A stretch of DNA of 64,000 nt from Anaerolineales bacterium. GTDB taxonomy: Bacteria > Chloroflexota > Anaerolineae > Anaerolineales > Villigracilaceae. A program made the position numbers and the translations under genes. Shown here piece after piece: positions 36,552 through 47,100 of the stretch (within the stretch, counting starts at the first letter, position 1; each line of letters starts with the position of its first letter). The notes under the pieces are model-generated. The model was not told the origin of the DNA. It ran no database searches and was given only the letters and a program-made list of their open reading frames with translations. The stretch is taken from positions 1,405,216 through 1,469,215 of the forward strand of contig JABTUU010000001.1 in assembly GCA_015075275.1 (NCBI GenBank). The letters run 5' to 3'.

Positions 36552-38330
36552 TTCTCAGAAACCGTCATGTCACAAGAGCGGTAGAGATGATGGTTCAAGG
36601 CGTTGATCGGGGGGCAATTAACGAAGTGAGCGGGGAAAAATCTCAAAATCATGGAGACCGTTAAATGCCAAGCAGGCGTGACGTAAGACGTCACGCCTTT
36701 TGGTTATGTCACCCCTCGTTAGGCAGGAACGAGTTGGAAGCCGAACTTCTGCGCTTTCTTCTTCATGTATTTGATCTGCTGTTCCTTGTACTTCTGCTCA
36801 TACTCTTCCACACTGAGCGTTTCATATTCCACCTTGTACTTCAACATGCGGTAGACCACGCGCGCAATGGCGTGCGCAGTGGCGACGGTCGCTTGCGCTT
36901 TGTCCAGCCGCGACTTCAAACGCCGATATAGCGATCCAAACACACAGTCTGCCTGCTTGACCGATTGCGCCGCCATGCGAAAGGCTTGTCCCGCGCGGTT
37001 CTTGGTCTTCAGTGTTTTGTTCTTCAACACTTTCGCCCCCGAGATTTCATGCTTGGGCGCCAGTCCCAGCCACGAACAGAAATGCTTCTCGCTCGGAAAC
37101 TTCGACATATCCGTCCCCACTTCCATGATGACCGTCTGCGCTAACGACACTCCAAAGCCATCTACGACACTCAAATCCACGCCGCTGATGCGCTTCAAAT
37201 GCTGGCGGATCTCCGCCTGTTTCTGCGGCGCATTCTTGCTGTGGGAGTTGCGCTTCTTTTGCGGTAAGGGCTTCAAGTTATCACTTTTCCAGTCGGGTCG
37301 GGTCAAGGCATACAGACGCTCGATCTCCACATCGCAATCTTCGACCTGCTGTGTATAGAAATCATACATCTCCAGCGATTGCTTGACCACAAAGAGATGT
37401 TCTGCCCGCCATGTGCCGGTCAGCGCTTTGCCGATCTCCTCTTCGCTTTTCTTGCAGTTCCGATCCCGCATCGCCGCCAACCTCTGCGGGTCGCGTTCGC
37501 CGGCCACGATGGCGCGGATAATGCGCAAGCCCGTCTCGCCGGTCACATCGCTCAAGGCTTGCGACAATTGCACATTCATTTGTAGTAAGGCTTTCTGCAT
37601 GTGCTGGATATGCGGCGAACGATGTTCCACCAGTTGACTGCGATGCCGAAGTAACGTCCGCAGCGCGACCAATTCTCCCTGAGGGCGAAACGAGCTTTCC
37701 AGCAATCCGTAACTATGCAGGGTCTGGATCCATTGCGCGTCTTGTATATCGCTTTTTCGTCCCGCCACTCTCCTCAACGAGCGTGAACTGATCAGCAGAC
37801 ATTCAAAGCCTTGCCTTTCCAATTCTTCAAACAGTGGAATCCAATACACCCCTGTGCTTTCCATCGCTACCGTTTTTACTCGATGTTCTTGCAGCCACTT
37901 GCCGATGTTCTGCAAGTCCACCGTGTAGTTGCCAAAGGCTTTTACAATCTGCGTGTTTTCATCCCCCGCGACGCAGACCACGATCTCCTCCGCACCGATG
38001 TCCACGCCTGCCGCGTCTTGATTGACCTGGCTCATCCCCACAAACGGATGCGCCTCTTCCATGCCTTTTGTGCGCCTGCCTCGTTGTCTCATTTCATGAT
38101 CTCCTTTCTTGAGCAAGCCCGGTCACTTAAGGGAATTAGCTTTCTCATCGGGGTCGCCCACTACGCCGCCAGTATGCAAATCAATTTGACCGGAAACCAC
38201 GGTGCACCGCGGGAGTTGCACGAGGCACTCTCCACTGCTTTGTTCGGCTTGCGTGCTTGCCGCTTCGGAGTATACTGTCCCAAGGCGCGACGGTTTCTCT
38301 TGTAGAAAATGATCCCCCCATCTTCATGGG
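36552..38330 (-). mobile_element. ISb copy 2 (complete, 1,779 bp)
   Basis: Identical to ISb copy 1 as far as I can compare. Confidence 0.95.
36719..38116 (-). CDS. IS110-family transposase, ISb copy 2
   Basis: 465 aa, same sequence as the copy at 32266-33663. Confidence 0.95.
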   Translation of the reverse strand: MLKKGDHEMRQRGRRTKGMEEAHPFVGMSQVNQDAAGVDIGAEEIVVCVAGDENTQIVKAFGNYTVDLQNIGKWLQEHRVKTVAMESTGVYWIPLFEELERQGFECLLISSRSLRRVAGRKSDIQDAQWIQTLHSYGLLESSFRPQGELVALRTLLRHRSQLVEHRSPHIQHMQKALLQMNVQLSQALSDVTGETGLRIIRAIVAGERDPQRLAAMRDRNCKKSEEEIGKALTGTWRAEHLFVVKQSLEMYDFYTQQVEDCDVEIERLYALTRPDWKSDNLKPLPQKKRNSHSKNAPQKQAEIRQHLKRISGVDLSVVDGFGVSLAQTVIMEVGTDMSKFPSEKHFCSWLGLAPKHEISGAKVLKNKTLKTKNRAGQAFRMAAQSVKQADCVFGSLYRRLKSRLDKAQATVATAHAIARVVYRMLKYKVEYETLSVEEYEQKYKEQQIKYMKKKAQKFGFQLVPA

Positions 38331-38447
38331 TGCACTGGACGCTGGGGATTCTGGCGAAAATCTCAAGCAGTTTTCACGCCTTAGCCTTTTTCTGGCTGGA
38401 CGGCTTCGCCGTCCCCGCCCCAGCGCAGGTAACGCAAACCGTTATCT

Positions 38448-39010
38448 TTCACATTGGCGTTTTGAGTCTTGAAAATTAGGGTTTCAGTTTTTAGCAAAAT
38501 ATCGGGTTCAATAAAATCGGGCGTTTTTGGCGGCGGCAATTTCCAAATTTTGGTTTCTCAAAATCGGCTCAGGTTTCTTGTTCCTTCAGTTTCTTTTCAA
38601 ATTTGCTCAGGTCTCTAAAATTGGCTTTGTGGTTTCAGTCAGGTTGTTGGTAAGGAAGCGGTTTCATTTTGCAAAGTCATGTTTTTATGGCTTGTATTTT
38701 ATTTAGCAAAGTCAGGCTTCTGAAATCGGCTCGGTTGTTGAGCTTGTCGAAACATCAAGATTCTTAGCAAAAGTTTAGGTACGTTTTGGTTTAGGCTTTT
38801 TAGTCAAGTTTATTTTTTCTAGCAAAGTAATTTTTTCGCAAATTCAGTTTTTAGCAAAGGTTTTGGCAAGTCCTCAGCTCTGGCGTTTTAATAAGTCAGT
38901 CTCATTTTCCAAAAAAGTCGGGCTTGTAAAAATTTGGCGTGCGTGTAAAATCAAGTCACAAAAGGCGTGGTTCTGTTCTTAGGCAAAAGAGTCTTGCACA
39001 ACCCGCAGTC
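38448..39010. repeat. ORF-less cassette C15 with repeated TTAGCAAA words
   Basis: No credible gene in ~560 bp. The plus strand is rich in T and G and has TTAGCAAA or TAGCAAAG at about 38,494, 38,704, 38,768, 38,820 and 38,858, plus TTTTGCAAAGTCA near 38,670. A GTTGAGCTTGTCGAAAC word at about 38,738-38,754 resembles a dispersed palindrome. The cassette ends do not complement each other (opening GTTATCT, closing ACCTAAC). Confidence 0.65.
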
Positions 39011-39023
39011 ACCTAACAAAGCG

Positions 39024-40814
39024 TTCTCAGAAACCGTCATGTCACAAGAGCGGTTGAGAGGGTCGTTCGAGGCGCTGGTCAGAGCAAAGTCAGTGAGCGA
39101 AGCGGTGAAAAACCCCAAAATCACGAAAGCCGTTAAATGCAAAGCAGGCGTGGCATAAGCGGTCACGCCTTTTTGGTAGGTTGCCCCCTCGCTTAGGCAG
39201 GGATGAGTTGGAAGCCCAGCTTCTGCGCTTTCTTCTTCATGTACTTGATCTGCTGTTCTTTGTACTTCGCCTCGTACTCTTTCACATTGATCGCTTCGTA
39301 TTCCACCTTGTATTTGAGCATTCTATAGACCACCCGCGCAATGGCGTGCGCCGTGGCGACGGTCGCTTGCGCTTTATCCAGCCGCGACTTCAAGCGCCGA
39401 TACAGCGACCCAAACACACAGTCCGCTTGTTTGACCGATTGCGCCGCCATCCGAAAGGCTTGCCCGGCGCGGTTCTTCGTCTTCAGCGTCTTATTCTTTA
39501 ACACCTTCGCTCCCGAGATTTCGTGCTTCGGCGCCAGTCCCAACCACGAACAGAAATGCTTCTCGCTCGGAAACTTCGACATGTCCGTCCCCACCTCCAT
39601 AATGACCGTTTGCGCCAGCGACACCCCAAACCCATCTACCACGCTCAAGTCCACGCCGCTGATGCGCTTCAAATGCTTGCGGATCTCCGCCTGTTTCTGC
39701 GGCGCATTCTTGCTGTGCGAGTTGCGCTTCTTTTGCGGTAAGGTCTTCACTTCGCCCCCTTCCCAATTCGGCCGCGTCAATGCGTACATCCGATCAATCT
39801 CCGCATCGCATTCTTCCACTTGCTTCGTGTAAAAGTCGTACATCTCCAGCGATTGCTGGACGATGAAGAGATGTTCTGCCCGCCACGTTCCGGTCAACGC
39901 TTGACCAATCTCTTCGGCGCTCTTCTTGCAGTTTCGATCTCGCATCGCCGCCAGTGTTTGCGGCTCTCGCTCGCCCGCCACGATCGCGCGGATGATCCGC
40001 AATCCCGTCTCGCCCGTTATGTCGCTCAAGGCTTGCGATAACTGCACGTTCATTTGCAGTAAGGCTTTCTGCATGTGTTGGATATGCGGTGAACGATGTT
40101 CCACCAATTGATTGCGGTGGCGCAACAGGGTTCGCAAGGCGACCAGTTCTCCCGACGGTCGAAACGAGCTTTCCAGCAGTCCGTAACTGTGCAGGGTTTG
40201 GATCCATTGCGCATCTTGGATGTCGCTCTTCCGCCCGGGCGCTCTCCGCAATGACCGCGAACTAATCAGCAGGCACTTAAAACCCTGCCGTTCCAGTTCT
40301 TCAAACAACGGAATCCAATAGACCCCTGTGCTTTCCATGGCGACAGTTTTTACTTGATGCTCCCGCAACCATTTCCCGATGTTCTGCAAGTCCACCGTAT
40401 AGTTGCCGAAGGCTTTTACGATCTGCATATTGCCATCGCCCGCCACGCACACCACAATCTCTTCCGCCCCAATATCCACTCCAGCCGCATATTCATTCAC
40501 CTGACTCATCCCCGCAAACGGATGCGCTTCTTCCATGCCTTTCGTGCGCCTGCCTCTTCTTTTCATTTCCATTTACTCCTTTTTGAGATGTGTTGGCAAG
40601 CTCGGTCACTTGAGGAAATTAGCTTTCTCATCGGGGTCGCCCACTACGCCGCCAGTAGTCAAATCAATTTGACCGAAAACCACGGTGCACCGCGGTGGTC
40701 GCACAAGGCGCCATCCACTGCTTTGTTCGGCTTGCCTGCTTGCCATTCCGGAGTATACTGTCCCTATCGCTCGACGGTTTCTTCCGTATCAAATGATGCC
40801 CGCTTCTTTGTGGG
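39024..40814 (-). mobile_element. ISa copy 10 (complete, 1,791 bp)
   Basis: Same ends and insertion point as copy 3. Confidence 0.95.
39193..40572 (-). CDS. IS110-family transposase, ISa copy 10
   Basis: Intact 459-aa protein identical to the copy at 6866-8245. Confidence 0.95.
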   Translation of the reverse strand: MEMKRRGRRTKGMEEAHPFAGMSQVNEYAAGVDIGAEEIVVCVAGDGNMQIVKAFGNYTVDLQNIGKWLREHQVKTVAMESTGVYWIPLFEELERQGFKCLLISSRSLRRAPGRKSDIQDAQWIQTLHSYGLLESSFRPSGELVALRTLLRHRNQLVEHRSPHIQHMQKALLQMNVQLSQALSDITGETGLRIIRAIVAGEREPQTLAAMRDRNCKKSAEEIGQALTGTWRAEHLFIVQQSLEMYDFYTKQVEECDAEIDRMYALTRPNWEGGEVKTLPQKKRNSHSKNAPQKQAEIRKHLKRISGVDLSVVDGFGVSLAQTVIMEVGTDMSKFPSEKHFCSWLGLAPKHEISGAKVLKNKTLKTKNRAGQAFRMAAQSVKQADCVFGSLYRRLKSRLDKAQATVATAHAIARVVYRMLKYKVEYEAINVKEYEAKYKEQQIKYMKKKAQKLGFQLIPA

Positions 40815-40989
40815 TGCACCTGACGCTGGGGATTCTGCGCACACTCCAAGCAGTTTCCTACGCCTTATCCTTTTTCTGGTTGGACGGCTTCGCCGTCCCC
40901 GCCCCAGCGCAGGTAACGCAATCCGTTAGACCGCCCCTTGCAAATTTAGTGTTTTATAATGAGTAGAAAATCGTCTGGATGGATAATCA

Positions 40990-42183
40990 ATGCCAAATGC
41001 TATTCAAACAAAAGCCAAGAACGCAAAAAATGACGAGTTCTACACACAGTACGCCGATATTGAAAAAGAAATTTCGGCATATTTAGAATTTGACCCTGAT
41101 GTGTTTCGGGGAAAAACAGTATTCTTACCTTGTGATGACCCAGAGTGGAGCAACTTCACAAAGTATTTTGCCCAAAATTTTGAGAAGTTCGGATTGAAAA
41201 AACTTATCAGCACCAGTTACGCTGTAAATAGTAAAAACTATAAAGACGGTTATCAGCCAACACTTTTTGAAACCAGTGCGCCCTATTTCGATAAAGTTAA
41301 AACCGTAAACAATGGAAAGATTTTTACCTTGACCCATGATAAGACAGGCGACCATAAAGTAAATGTTGATGATTTAGAGTGGCATTACTTGGAAGGTGAC
41401 GGCGATTTTAGAAGTAATGAGATAAAAAAATTGCGTGATGAATCTGACATCATAATTACTAACCCGCCTTTTTCACTGTTTCGTGAGTTTTTGGCGTGGA
41501 TAATTGAAGTGGAAAAGCAATTCGTGATAATAGGCAACATGAATGCCATTGCCTACAAAGAAGTTTTTCCTTTGATTGAGAATGATAAGATGTGGATGGG
41601 CAATGGTTTTAATGCTGGCAATGCTTACTTTTCAACACCCTTTGCCAAAGATTATGGAGAAGGAGTTTATAACCCTGAAACTGGCTTGGTAAAATTTAGG
41701 AATGTGTGTTGGTTTACTAATCTTGACCACGGAAGGCGTCACCAACCGCTACCATTAATGACAATGGCGGATAACCTGAAATTCAGCAAGCACAAAGAAA
41801 TCAAAGGGAAAAAATCTTACGACAGTTACGACAACTATGACGCCATCGAAGTGCCATATACCGATTCTATCCCAAGTGATTATGATGGCGTAATGGGTGT
41901 ACCGATTAGTTTTCTAAACAAATACTCCCCTGAGCAATTTGAGATTTTAGGAATTACACAAAGGGGTTGTCACGATAAAGTACCTGACACTAAAAAATAT
42001 GATGATTATTGGGAAGTGCAACCAAATGGTAAAAAAACAGGGTCTTCAGGTGGGAAAACAAATGAAAACCCAAATTTGGTTGGCAACGACGGCAAAAAGA
42101 ATTATTTTACAAATAAAGAAGGTGTAGTTATCCAGTCTGTGTATCAAAGAATTTTCATTAGGCATAGGAAATCTACAAAATGA
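40990..42183 (+). CDS. EcoRI-family adenine-specific DNA methyltransferase (pair 2)
   Basis: 397 aa, 63 longer than the C1 homologue. Shared marks are [26 protein letters not shown], the catalytic NPPFSLF (N158-F161), NVCWFTNLD and [13 protein letters not shown]. Extra length comes from an insert near 75-110 and a longer C-terminal part ([15 protein letters not shown]). ATG at 40990 follows GGATGGATAATCA, a weak ribosome site. Its stop overlaps the next start by ATGA, so the methylase and the DUF262-HNH protein are translationally coupled. Different insert regions suggest a different recognition site from pair 1. Confidence 0.92.
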   Translation: MPNAIQTKAKNAKNDEFYTQYADIEKEISAYLEFDPDVFRGKTVFLPCDDPEWSNFTKYFAQNFEKFGLKKLISTSYAVNSKNYKDGYQPTLFETSAPYFDKVKTVNNGKIFTLTHDKTGDHKVNVDDLEWHYLEGDGDFRSNEIKKLRDESDIIITNPPFSLFREFLAWIIEVEKQFVIIGNMNAIAYKEVFPLIENDKMWMGNGFNAGNAYFSTPFAKDYGEGVYNPETGLVKFRNVCWFTNLDHGRRHQPLPLMTMADNLKFSKHKEIKGKKSYDSYDNYDAIEVPYTDSIPSDYDGVMGVPISFLNKYSPEQFEILGITQRGCHDKVPDTKKYDDYWEVQPNGKKTGSSGGKTNENPNLVGNDGKKNYFTNKEGVVIQSVYQRIFIRHRKSTK

Positions 42184-43343
42184 TTACAACGCTAAAAACT
42201 GATATTACAGTCAGAGATATTTGTGATGGTTTTGTCTATAACGAACTTGAAGGAAAAGGTTTGTTCGGCTTGTCAGGTAAATTAACCATCCAGCCAGAAT
42301 ACCAGCGCAATTATATTTATGCAGACGGTAAAAAAGATGTTGCTGTTATCGAATCAATCCTCAAAGGCTATCCTTTGGGTTTGATTTATTTCAACAAAGT
42401 TAGTGATGATGTTTTGGAAGTATTAGACGGGCAACAGCGTATCACCAGTTTTGGGCGATATGTAACTGATAAATTTGCCATCAAAGATGAAAACGGCATG
42501 GAACAATACTTTAGCGGTATTGCATCCGATAAGCAATCTAAAATACTGGAAACGCCGTTGCTTATTTATGAATGTGAAGGCACTGAAAGCGAAATAAAAG
42601 AGTGGTTCAAAACAATCAATATTGCTGGCGTACCGCTTAATCAACAAGAATTATTGAACGCTGTATATTCAGGAACTTTTGTAACTCTTGGAAAAGCAGA
42701 GTTTAGTAATAGCCAAAATTCCAATATTCAAAAATGGAGTGCATATATTTCAGGCAGTGTAAATCGGCAGGCTTATCTTGAATGCGCTCTTGATTGGGTA
42801 AGTAAAGGGAATATTGGCGATTATATGAGTCGCCATCGTTACGATAAAAATATTACAGAGTTAAAAGCATACTTCAACAGCGTGATTGATTGGGTTTCAA
42901 CTGTATTTGTAGATGTAGAAAGCGAAATGCAAGGATTGGATTGGGGAAGATTGTACGAAGAACATCATAAAAAATCTTATAATCCCGCTAAAGTTTCAAA
43001 GGAAGTAAAAAGCCTTTACGGCGACTCGTATATCAAAAATCGCAAGGGTATTTTTGAGTATATTCTTGGCGGTTCAGTTGATACAAAATTATTAGATGTG
43101 CGGGTTTTTGATGAAGCGACAAAGAAAAGCGTTTACACGGCGCAAACTACAAAAGCCGAATCGAGCGGTAAATCTAATTGTCCGCTTTGTGCCGTTGGGC
43201 ATGATGTAAACAAGAGTAAAATTTGGAAGTTGAATGAAATGGACGCAGACCATGTAGCGGCATGGAGTAAAGGCGGCGCAACGAATATCAAGAATTGTCA
43301 AATGTTATGCAAGACACATAATCGAGCAAAAGGAAACCGTTAA
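42180..43343 (+). CDS. DUF262 (ParB-like) protein with C-terminal HNH nuclease domain (pair 2)
   Basis: 387 aa. Same build as the C1 protein: [50 protein letters not shown] at D83-R87, [23 protein letters not shown]. The C-terminal HNH module is CPLC (about 337-340), [13 protein letters not shown] (about 355-367) and [11 protein letters not shown]. Compared with pair 1 it has about 20 extra residues between the first CxxC and the histidine strand. With the methylase it fills cassette C16. Confidence 0.86.
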   Translation: MITTLKTDITVRDICDGFVYNELEGKGLFGLSGKLTIQPEYQRNYIYADGKKDVAVIESILKGYPLGLIYFNKVSDDVLEVLDGQQRITSFGRYVTDKFAIKDENGMEQYFSGIASDKQSKILETPLLIYECEGTESEIKEWFKTINIAGVPLNQQELLNAVYSGTFVTLGKAEFSNSQNSNIQKWSAYISGSVNRQAYLECALDWVSKGNIGDYMSRHRYDKNITELKAYFNSVIDWVSTVFVDVESEMQGLDWGRLYEEHHKKSYNPAKVSKEVKSLYGDSYIKNRKGIFEYILGGSVDTKLLDVRVFDEATKKSVYTAQTTKAESSGKSNCPLCAVGHDVNKSKIWKLNEMDADHVAAWSKGGATNIKNCQMLCKTHNRAKGNR

Positions 43344-43355
43344 AAGCAAAAAGCG

Positions 43356-43484
43356 GTCTAACACAGCGTGCAGTGGACGGGTGGGATTCTGCGCGTTTTT
43401 CAAGCATTTTTCTCGCTTCGGGTTTTCTCTGCTTCCAAGCATTATCTACGCCCACCCACCCGCCACTAACGCAAACCGTTGGGC
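43356..43484 (+). repeat. attC16, intact
   Basis: R'' GTCTAAC (43356-43362), complement of the C16 opening GTTAGAC over ten bases; R' GTTGGGC (43478-43484). Confidence 0.93.
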
Positions 43485-43504
43485 AACACGAAAAGATTTC
43501 ATAC

Positions 43505-44503
43505 ATGGATCAACTCATCAAAGACCGCTACAACGACGCCATCTTGCAGGAAGCCATGCGGCGTTATGGCATCACAAATAAACAGATACATTCCTTGGAC
43601 GCGTTTGAAAGTTTTATCTATGAATTCGAGCGCGATTCACAGGCTTATGTTCTTCGTATCGCTCACAGTGTTCGACGTAGCGAATCTCTCGTTCTAGGTG
43701 AAGTAGATTGGATCAATTATCTGGCTGAAGGTGGTGTTTCCGTTGCAAAAGCAATTCTGTCTGAATCTGGAAAACTTGTGGAAGGGATTGAAGATCAATG
43801 GGGCGGGATTTTTCTCGTAACGGCTTTTGTGAAAGCGCAAGGACAAGCCCCGTGGGATTTATGGACACCTAAACTTTACGAATCGTACGGTGAACTGATC
43901 GGACGGATTCACACGCTGTCCAAATCCTACCAACCCAATCAGGTGGATTGGAAGCGACCAGACTGGAACGATGATCTCTTTGAATTTGTAGAACGCTACT
44001 TACCCGCGTCTGAATCTATAGCGAAGCAGAAATATCAGGACATTTGCAATCATGTAAAAACACTTGCGAAAAACCGTGACTCTTACGGTCTGACTCATCA
44101 AGATGCGCATGGTAACAATCTCTTTGTGGACGAGATGGGTCAGATCACCCTGTTTGACTTCGACGAATGCGCCTACAACTGGTTCATCAATGATATTGCG
44201 GTTGTATTATTTTATATCGTCCAAGACGCAGAAGATTGGCGCGCCTTCACACAGGAGTTTATGTCACATTTTCTTCGCGGATATATACAGGCTTGCCCGT
44301 TGGACTTCACATGGCTTAGAGAAATTCCAAACTTTCTGAAAATCCGTGAGATCGAATTGTATGCTGTCATGTATCGAGATTTTGATGTGAATAACATTGA
44401 TGATGAGTGGTGCGCACGCTTTATGCACAACCGCAAATTTAGAATTGAGAACAACCTGCCTTATATTGATTTCGACTTCGAGTCTCTTTCTACACAAATA
44501 TAA
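43505..44503 (+). CDS. APH/ChoK-type phosphotransferase (C17)
   Basis: 332 aa, starting at ATG 43505; the longer open frame upstream crosses attC16 and is not coding. Kinase-like fold with a Brenner motif HQDAHGNNLF (H198, D200, N205) and metal-binding LFDFDECAYNWFINDIAV (about 216-233). This family phosphorylates aminoglycosides, homoserine, choline and other small molecules. The substrate cannot be told from the sequence, and it is not close to a known resistance enzyme that I recognise. Sole gene of C17. Confidence 0.88.
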   Translation: MDQLIKDRYNDAILQEAMRRYGITNKQIHSLDAFESFIYEFERDSQAYVLRIAHSVRRSESLVLGEVDWINYLAEGGVSVAKAILSESGKLVEGIEDQWGGIFLVTAFVKAQGQAPWDLWTPKLYESYGELIGRIHTLSKSYQPNQVDWKRPDWNDDLFEFVERYLPASESIAKQKYQDICNHVKTLAKNRDSYGLTHQDAHGNNLFVDEMGQITLFDFDECAYNWFINDIAVVLFYIVQDAEDWRAFTQEFMSHFLRGYIQACPLDFTWLREIPNFLKIREIELYAVMYRDFDVNNIDDEWCARFMHNRKFRIENNLPYIDFDFESLSTQI

Positions 44504-44564
44504 AAAGGCGAGTCTGTTAATTTTGAATGTGTTACCTAAAGACGACACTCGCCAAATGTTACTT

Positions 44565-44695
44565 GCCCAACATTGCGTGCAGCTGACGGTGGGTACGCAC
44601 CGCGTTTTTCAGGCATTTTCCTGGCTTTGGGCATTGTCCCGTTTCGAAAGCGAGTCCACCCTCCCACCCACCGCAGCTAACGCGAGCCGTTGGGC
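44565..44695 (+). repeat. attC17, intact
   Basis: R'' GCCCAAC (44565-44571); inner arm ATTGCGTGCAGCTGACGG; R' GTTGGGC (44689-44695). Confidence 0.92.
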
Positions 44696-44725
44696 AGTTC
44701 CTTGCAAAGGATAAATAGTATCAAT

Positions 44726-45379
44726 ATGAAAAAAAAGATTCTTGGGTTGAGTTTATCTCTGGCTGTCCCCGTAATTTTTACATTGTTCATCAGCCCAATG
44801 TTCATTAAGCCTAATATCAACGAGTCAGTTTCTACTTTGATAGGGTTTGGTGTATTTTGGGGCTTGGCTTTTGTGATTGTATTTTTTACACAAATCGTCG
44901 AGAACCAGCCACTGGCAACTATTGGCTGGAAGCCCTTATCTTGGAAATTGGGACTGGCAGCAATTGGACTAGGTATTTTGTTGTCACTATTGGTTCCCGT
45001 TCTCACTTTATTGGTAAGCAGAGTTTTTCCGCCGTCAAATTCAGGAACAGTAACGCAAGTCGCATCCAATTATTCTTGGTGGATATTGCTCTTAAGCGTA
45101 TTAACAGCGGGTATAACAGAAGAGATTTTGTTTCGTGGTTATCCACTAGAACGATTACAGGAAATTACAGGGAATAAATGGATTAGCGGGTTGATTAGCA
45201 TGGTGTTTTTTGTGACTGCTCATGCCACAGGATGGAATCTCGCTCACATTGTTGGTGTAGTGATTCCATTAGGTATTATCCTTACTGGTTTATACTTTTG
45301 GCAAAGAAATCTGTTATTCGTGATGATTGTTCATGTGGTCATAGATTTGCCAATAGTTTTTATAGCATTGTTATCATAA
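44726..45379 (+). CDS. CPBP-family intramembrane metalloprotease (C18)
   Basis: 217 aa from ATG 44726. About seven hydrophobic spans. CPBP/Abi motifs in order: EEILFRG (E132, E133, R137), FFVTAHATGWN with His near 166, and HVVIDL near 205-210. These glutamyl intramembrane proteases include prenyl-protein CAAX proteases and bacteriocin-immunity or abortive-infection proteins. Sole gene of C18. Substrate unknown. Confidence 0.9.
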   Translation: MKKKILGLSLSLAVPVIFTLFISPMFIKPNINESVSTLIGFGVFWGLAFVIVFFTQIVENQPLATIGWKPLSWKLGLAAIGLGILLSLLVPVLTLLVSRVFPPSNSGTVTQVASNYSWWILLLSVLTAGITEEILFRGYPLERLQEITGNKWISGLISMVFFVTAHATGWNLAHIVGVVIPLGIILTGLYFWQRNLLFVMIVHVVIDLPIVFIALLS

Positions 45380-45383
45380 AACT

Positions 45384-45512
45384 GCCCAACAAAGCGTGCA
45401 GTGGATGGTGGGGATTCTGCGGCTTCGACAAGCATTTTCCTCGCTTCGGTTTTTTTCTGCTCTCAGGCATTGTCCCAGCCCGCCCCACCACCACTAACGC
45501 AAACCGTTGGGC
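45384..45512 (+). repeat. attC18, intact
   Basis: R'' GCCCAAC (45384-45390) with 11-base complementarity to the C18 opening (GTTGGGCAGTT); R' GTTGGGC (45506-45512). Confidence 0.93.
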
Positions 45513-45537
45513 AGTTCCTTGCATAACAAGGTAATCA

Positions 45538-47082
45538 ATGAAAATCAAAAACATCGTCACGGTCTTGCTTGTTGCTATTATTTTGGTTTCGTGTGCGCCA
45601 GCGGCTAAAGTCGTTCCAACAGAAATATCTATTCCAACTTCTACATTTCCGCCTATCCCCCTAACCTCCACAATTACGCCAACACCCACACCTGAAAATA
45701 TTGCGGACGCAAAAGATTTGCCAATTTGGGTAAGCAATTTTGTTCAGGCTTTTGAAGGAAAAGTATCTGTAAACAACGTGCAAATGGATGAAGTTCAATT
45801 ATTGGACGAAATAAAAAATAGCCCAGACAGTTTTATTCAATCCAAAATCGGAAAAAATCAGGTTGTTTACAAATTGTTGGTAATAAATAATATCCCTCTC
45901 GCAGTTATGGGTTCAGATAATAAGTGGCGGGCTATTTTGCTTCGTGACATGGCAGAAGCAAACAATCAAGTCATTTCATCTCCAGTATGGGATGAATTGA
46001 TAGACCCAAATGACCCTCATTATTCAAAATATACAGAATTACTCAAACAGGTAAACTTACTAACGATTACAGCAGATTTGAATATCACGGTTGTGTTTAA
46101 TGATTTTTCAACGCAAGACTGGAAAGAAATACTATCCGCCTGGGATGAAATTAAATCTCAATTAGATAATGGGGTTATTCCCGATAAATATCCTTATAAC
46201 TGGACGCCCGCAGAAAGAATATATGAATTTGCCGCTGAAAATAATATGGCGGTGAGAGCGCAACACCTTCTTGATGGCAATGATTTTACAGAAGCCATTA
46301 GAAATGGCGGCTTCACTAAAGACGAATTGATGAAAATCCTTGAATTTGAGACAAGCGTAAAAGTATTGAAATTCAAAGGTCAAACCTATTCTTGGAACGT
46401 TGCGGATGAAATGGTGCTCACTGAAATTAATAAGGCAGGAAACGGTGATTATGGTTTTTGGAATAGAGAAGTAAATCTTGATGAAGCGGTTTTATTAATC
46501 GCTAAAACAGTAAAAGAGCATGACCCGAAAGCATTGACTGTAATTACCGAGAATTTTGTGCTCGAAAAATCATTCAGAGAAGCGGAGCCTGACCATCGGG
46601 AGCAGTTTTTTGTTTTTCTAAAAAGAATGAAAGAAGCCAACGCATCTATAGATTGCGTCGAATTGGAAAATAACTGGTGGATTTATACGATGTCGGAAAA
46701 AGAGTTTATGCTTGAAGTTCATCAGAAAATTCTCGACATAGATTTTTGCATTGCCGCTCCAGAAACAACTGTCTTTGTATCTGACTATTATCCTGTTTGG
46801 TGGATTCAACCTGACAAGGCACAAATAACTGATACTCCCATCGTCGAACAAACAAAGGCTTACCGAACAGTGGCGGAAGTCTATACAGAGTTGCCTACAA
46901 TGGGAATGGGACTTGGAGAAATTTGGGATAAAACATCTTGGCTAAATTTTGTCACAGGCAATGGTAACTTTGAAGAAGTCAGCGATACCTATGCCAGTAT
47001 TTTTGATGTTGAAGGAAAACCAAAACCAGCGTACTATGCAATTCTAGAAGTTTTATACGGTGCGGCTTTTGATAGCAAATGA
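45538..47082 (+). CDS. GH10-like glycoside hydrolase lipoprotein (C19)
   Basis: 514 aa. Lipoprotein signal MKIKNIVTVLLVAIILVSC (Cys19), then a Thr/Pro linker with PTPTPTPE (about 30-58). Residues about 190-510 follow the GH10 barrel: RAQHLL (the usual RGHTLVWH position), SWNVADEMV with the presumed acid/base E290 (WDVVNE in xylanases), and C-terminal GEIWDKTSWLNF followed by GKPKPAYYAILEVL. The usual nucleophile strand (TELD) is not clear; VELENNWW at about 375 is the nearest. It may be a divergent or inactive endo-beta-1,4-glycanase. Sole gene of C19. Confidence 0.78.
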   Translation: MKIKNIVTVLLVAIILVSCAPAAKVVPTEISIPTSTFPPIPLTSTITPTPTPENIADAKDLPIWVSNFVQAFEGKVSVNNVQMDEVQLLDEIKNSPDSFIQSKIGKNQVVYKLLVINNIPLAVMGSDNKWRAILLRDMAEANNQVISSPVWDELIDPNDPHYSKYTELLKQVNLLTITADLNITVVFNDFSTQDWKEILSAWDEIKSQLDNGVIPDKYPYNWTPAERIYEFAAENNMAVRAQHLLDGNDFTEAIRNGGFTKDELMKILEFETSVKVLKFKGQTYSWNVADEMVLTEINKAGNGDYGFWNREVNLDEAVLLIAKTVKEHDPKALTVITENFVLEKSFREAEPDHREQFFVFLKRMKEANASIDCVELENNWWIYTMSEKEFMLEVHQKILDIDFCIAAPETTVFVSDYYPVWWIQPDKAQITDTPIVEQTKAYRTVAEVYTELPTMGMGLGEIWDKTSWLNFVTGNGNFEEVSDTYASIFDVEGKPKPAYYAILEVLYGAAFDSK

Positions 47083-47100
47083 GTCTTAAGGTCAAAAACT

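Larger units (their letters stand above)
36539..38447 (+). repeat. attC14, split by ISb copy 2
   Basis: R'' GCCTAAC (36539-36545), complement of the C14 opening GTTAGGC; R' GTTATCT at 38441-38447. Confidence 0.9.
39011..40931 (+). repeat. attC15, split by ISa copy 10
   Basis: R'' ACCTAAC (39011-39017); R' GTTAGAC at 40925-40931. Confidence 0.9.

Noticed and set aside
43373..43504. N-terminal extensions of several cassette genes through attC (also before 19215, 44726 and 50785)
   Set aside because: attC sites tend to be open in some frames; the extension encodes attC bases and a good start lies downstream.
43505..44503. Calling the C17 kinase an aminoglycoside-resistance gene
   Set aside because: Only the general APH/ChoK fold is visible; no match to a known resistance subclass can be claimed from the sequence.
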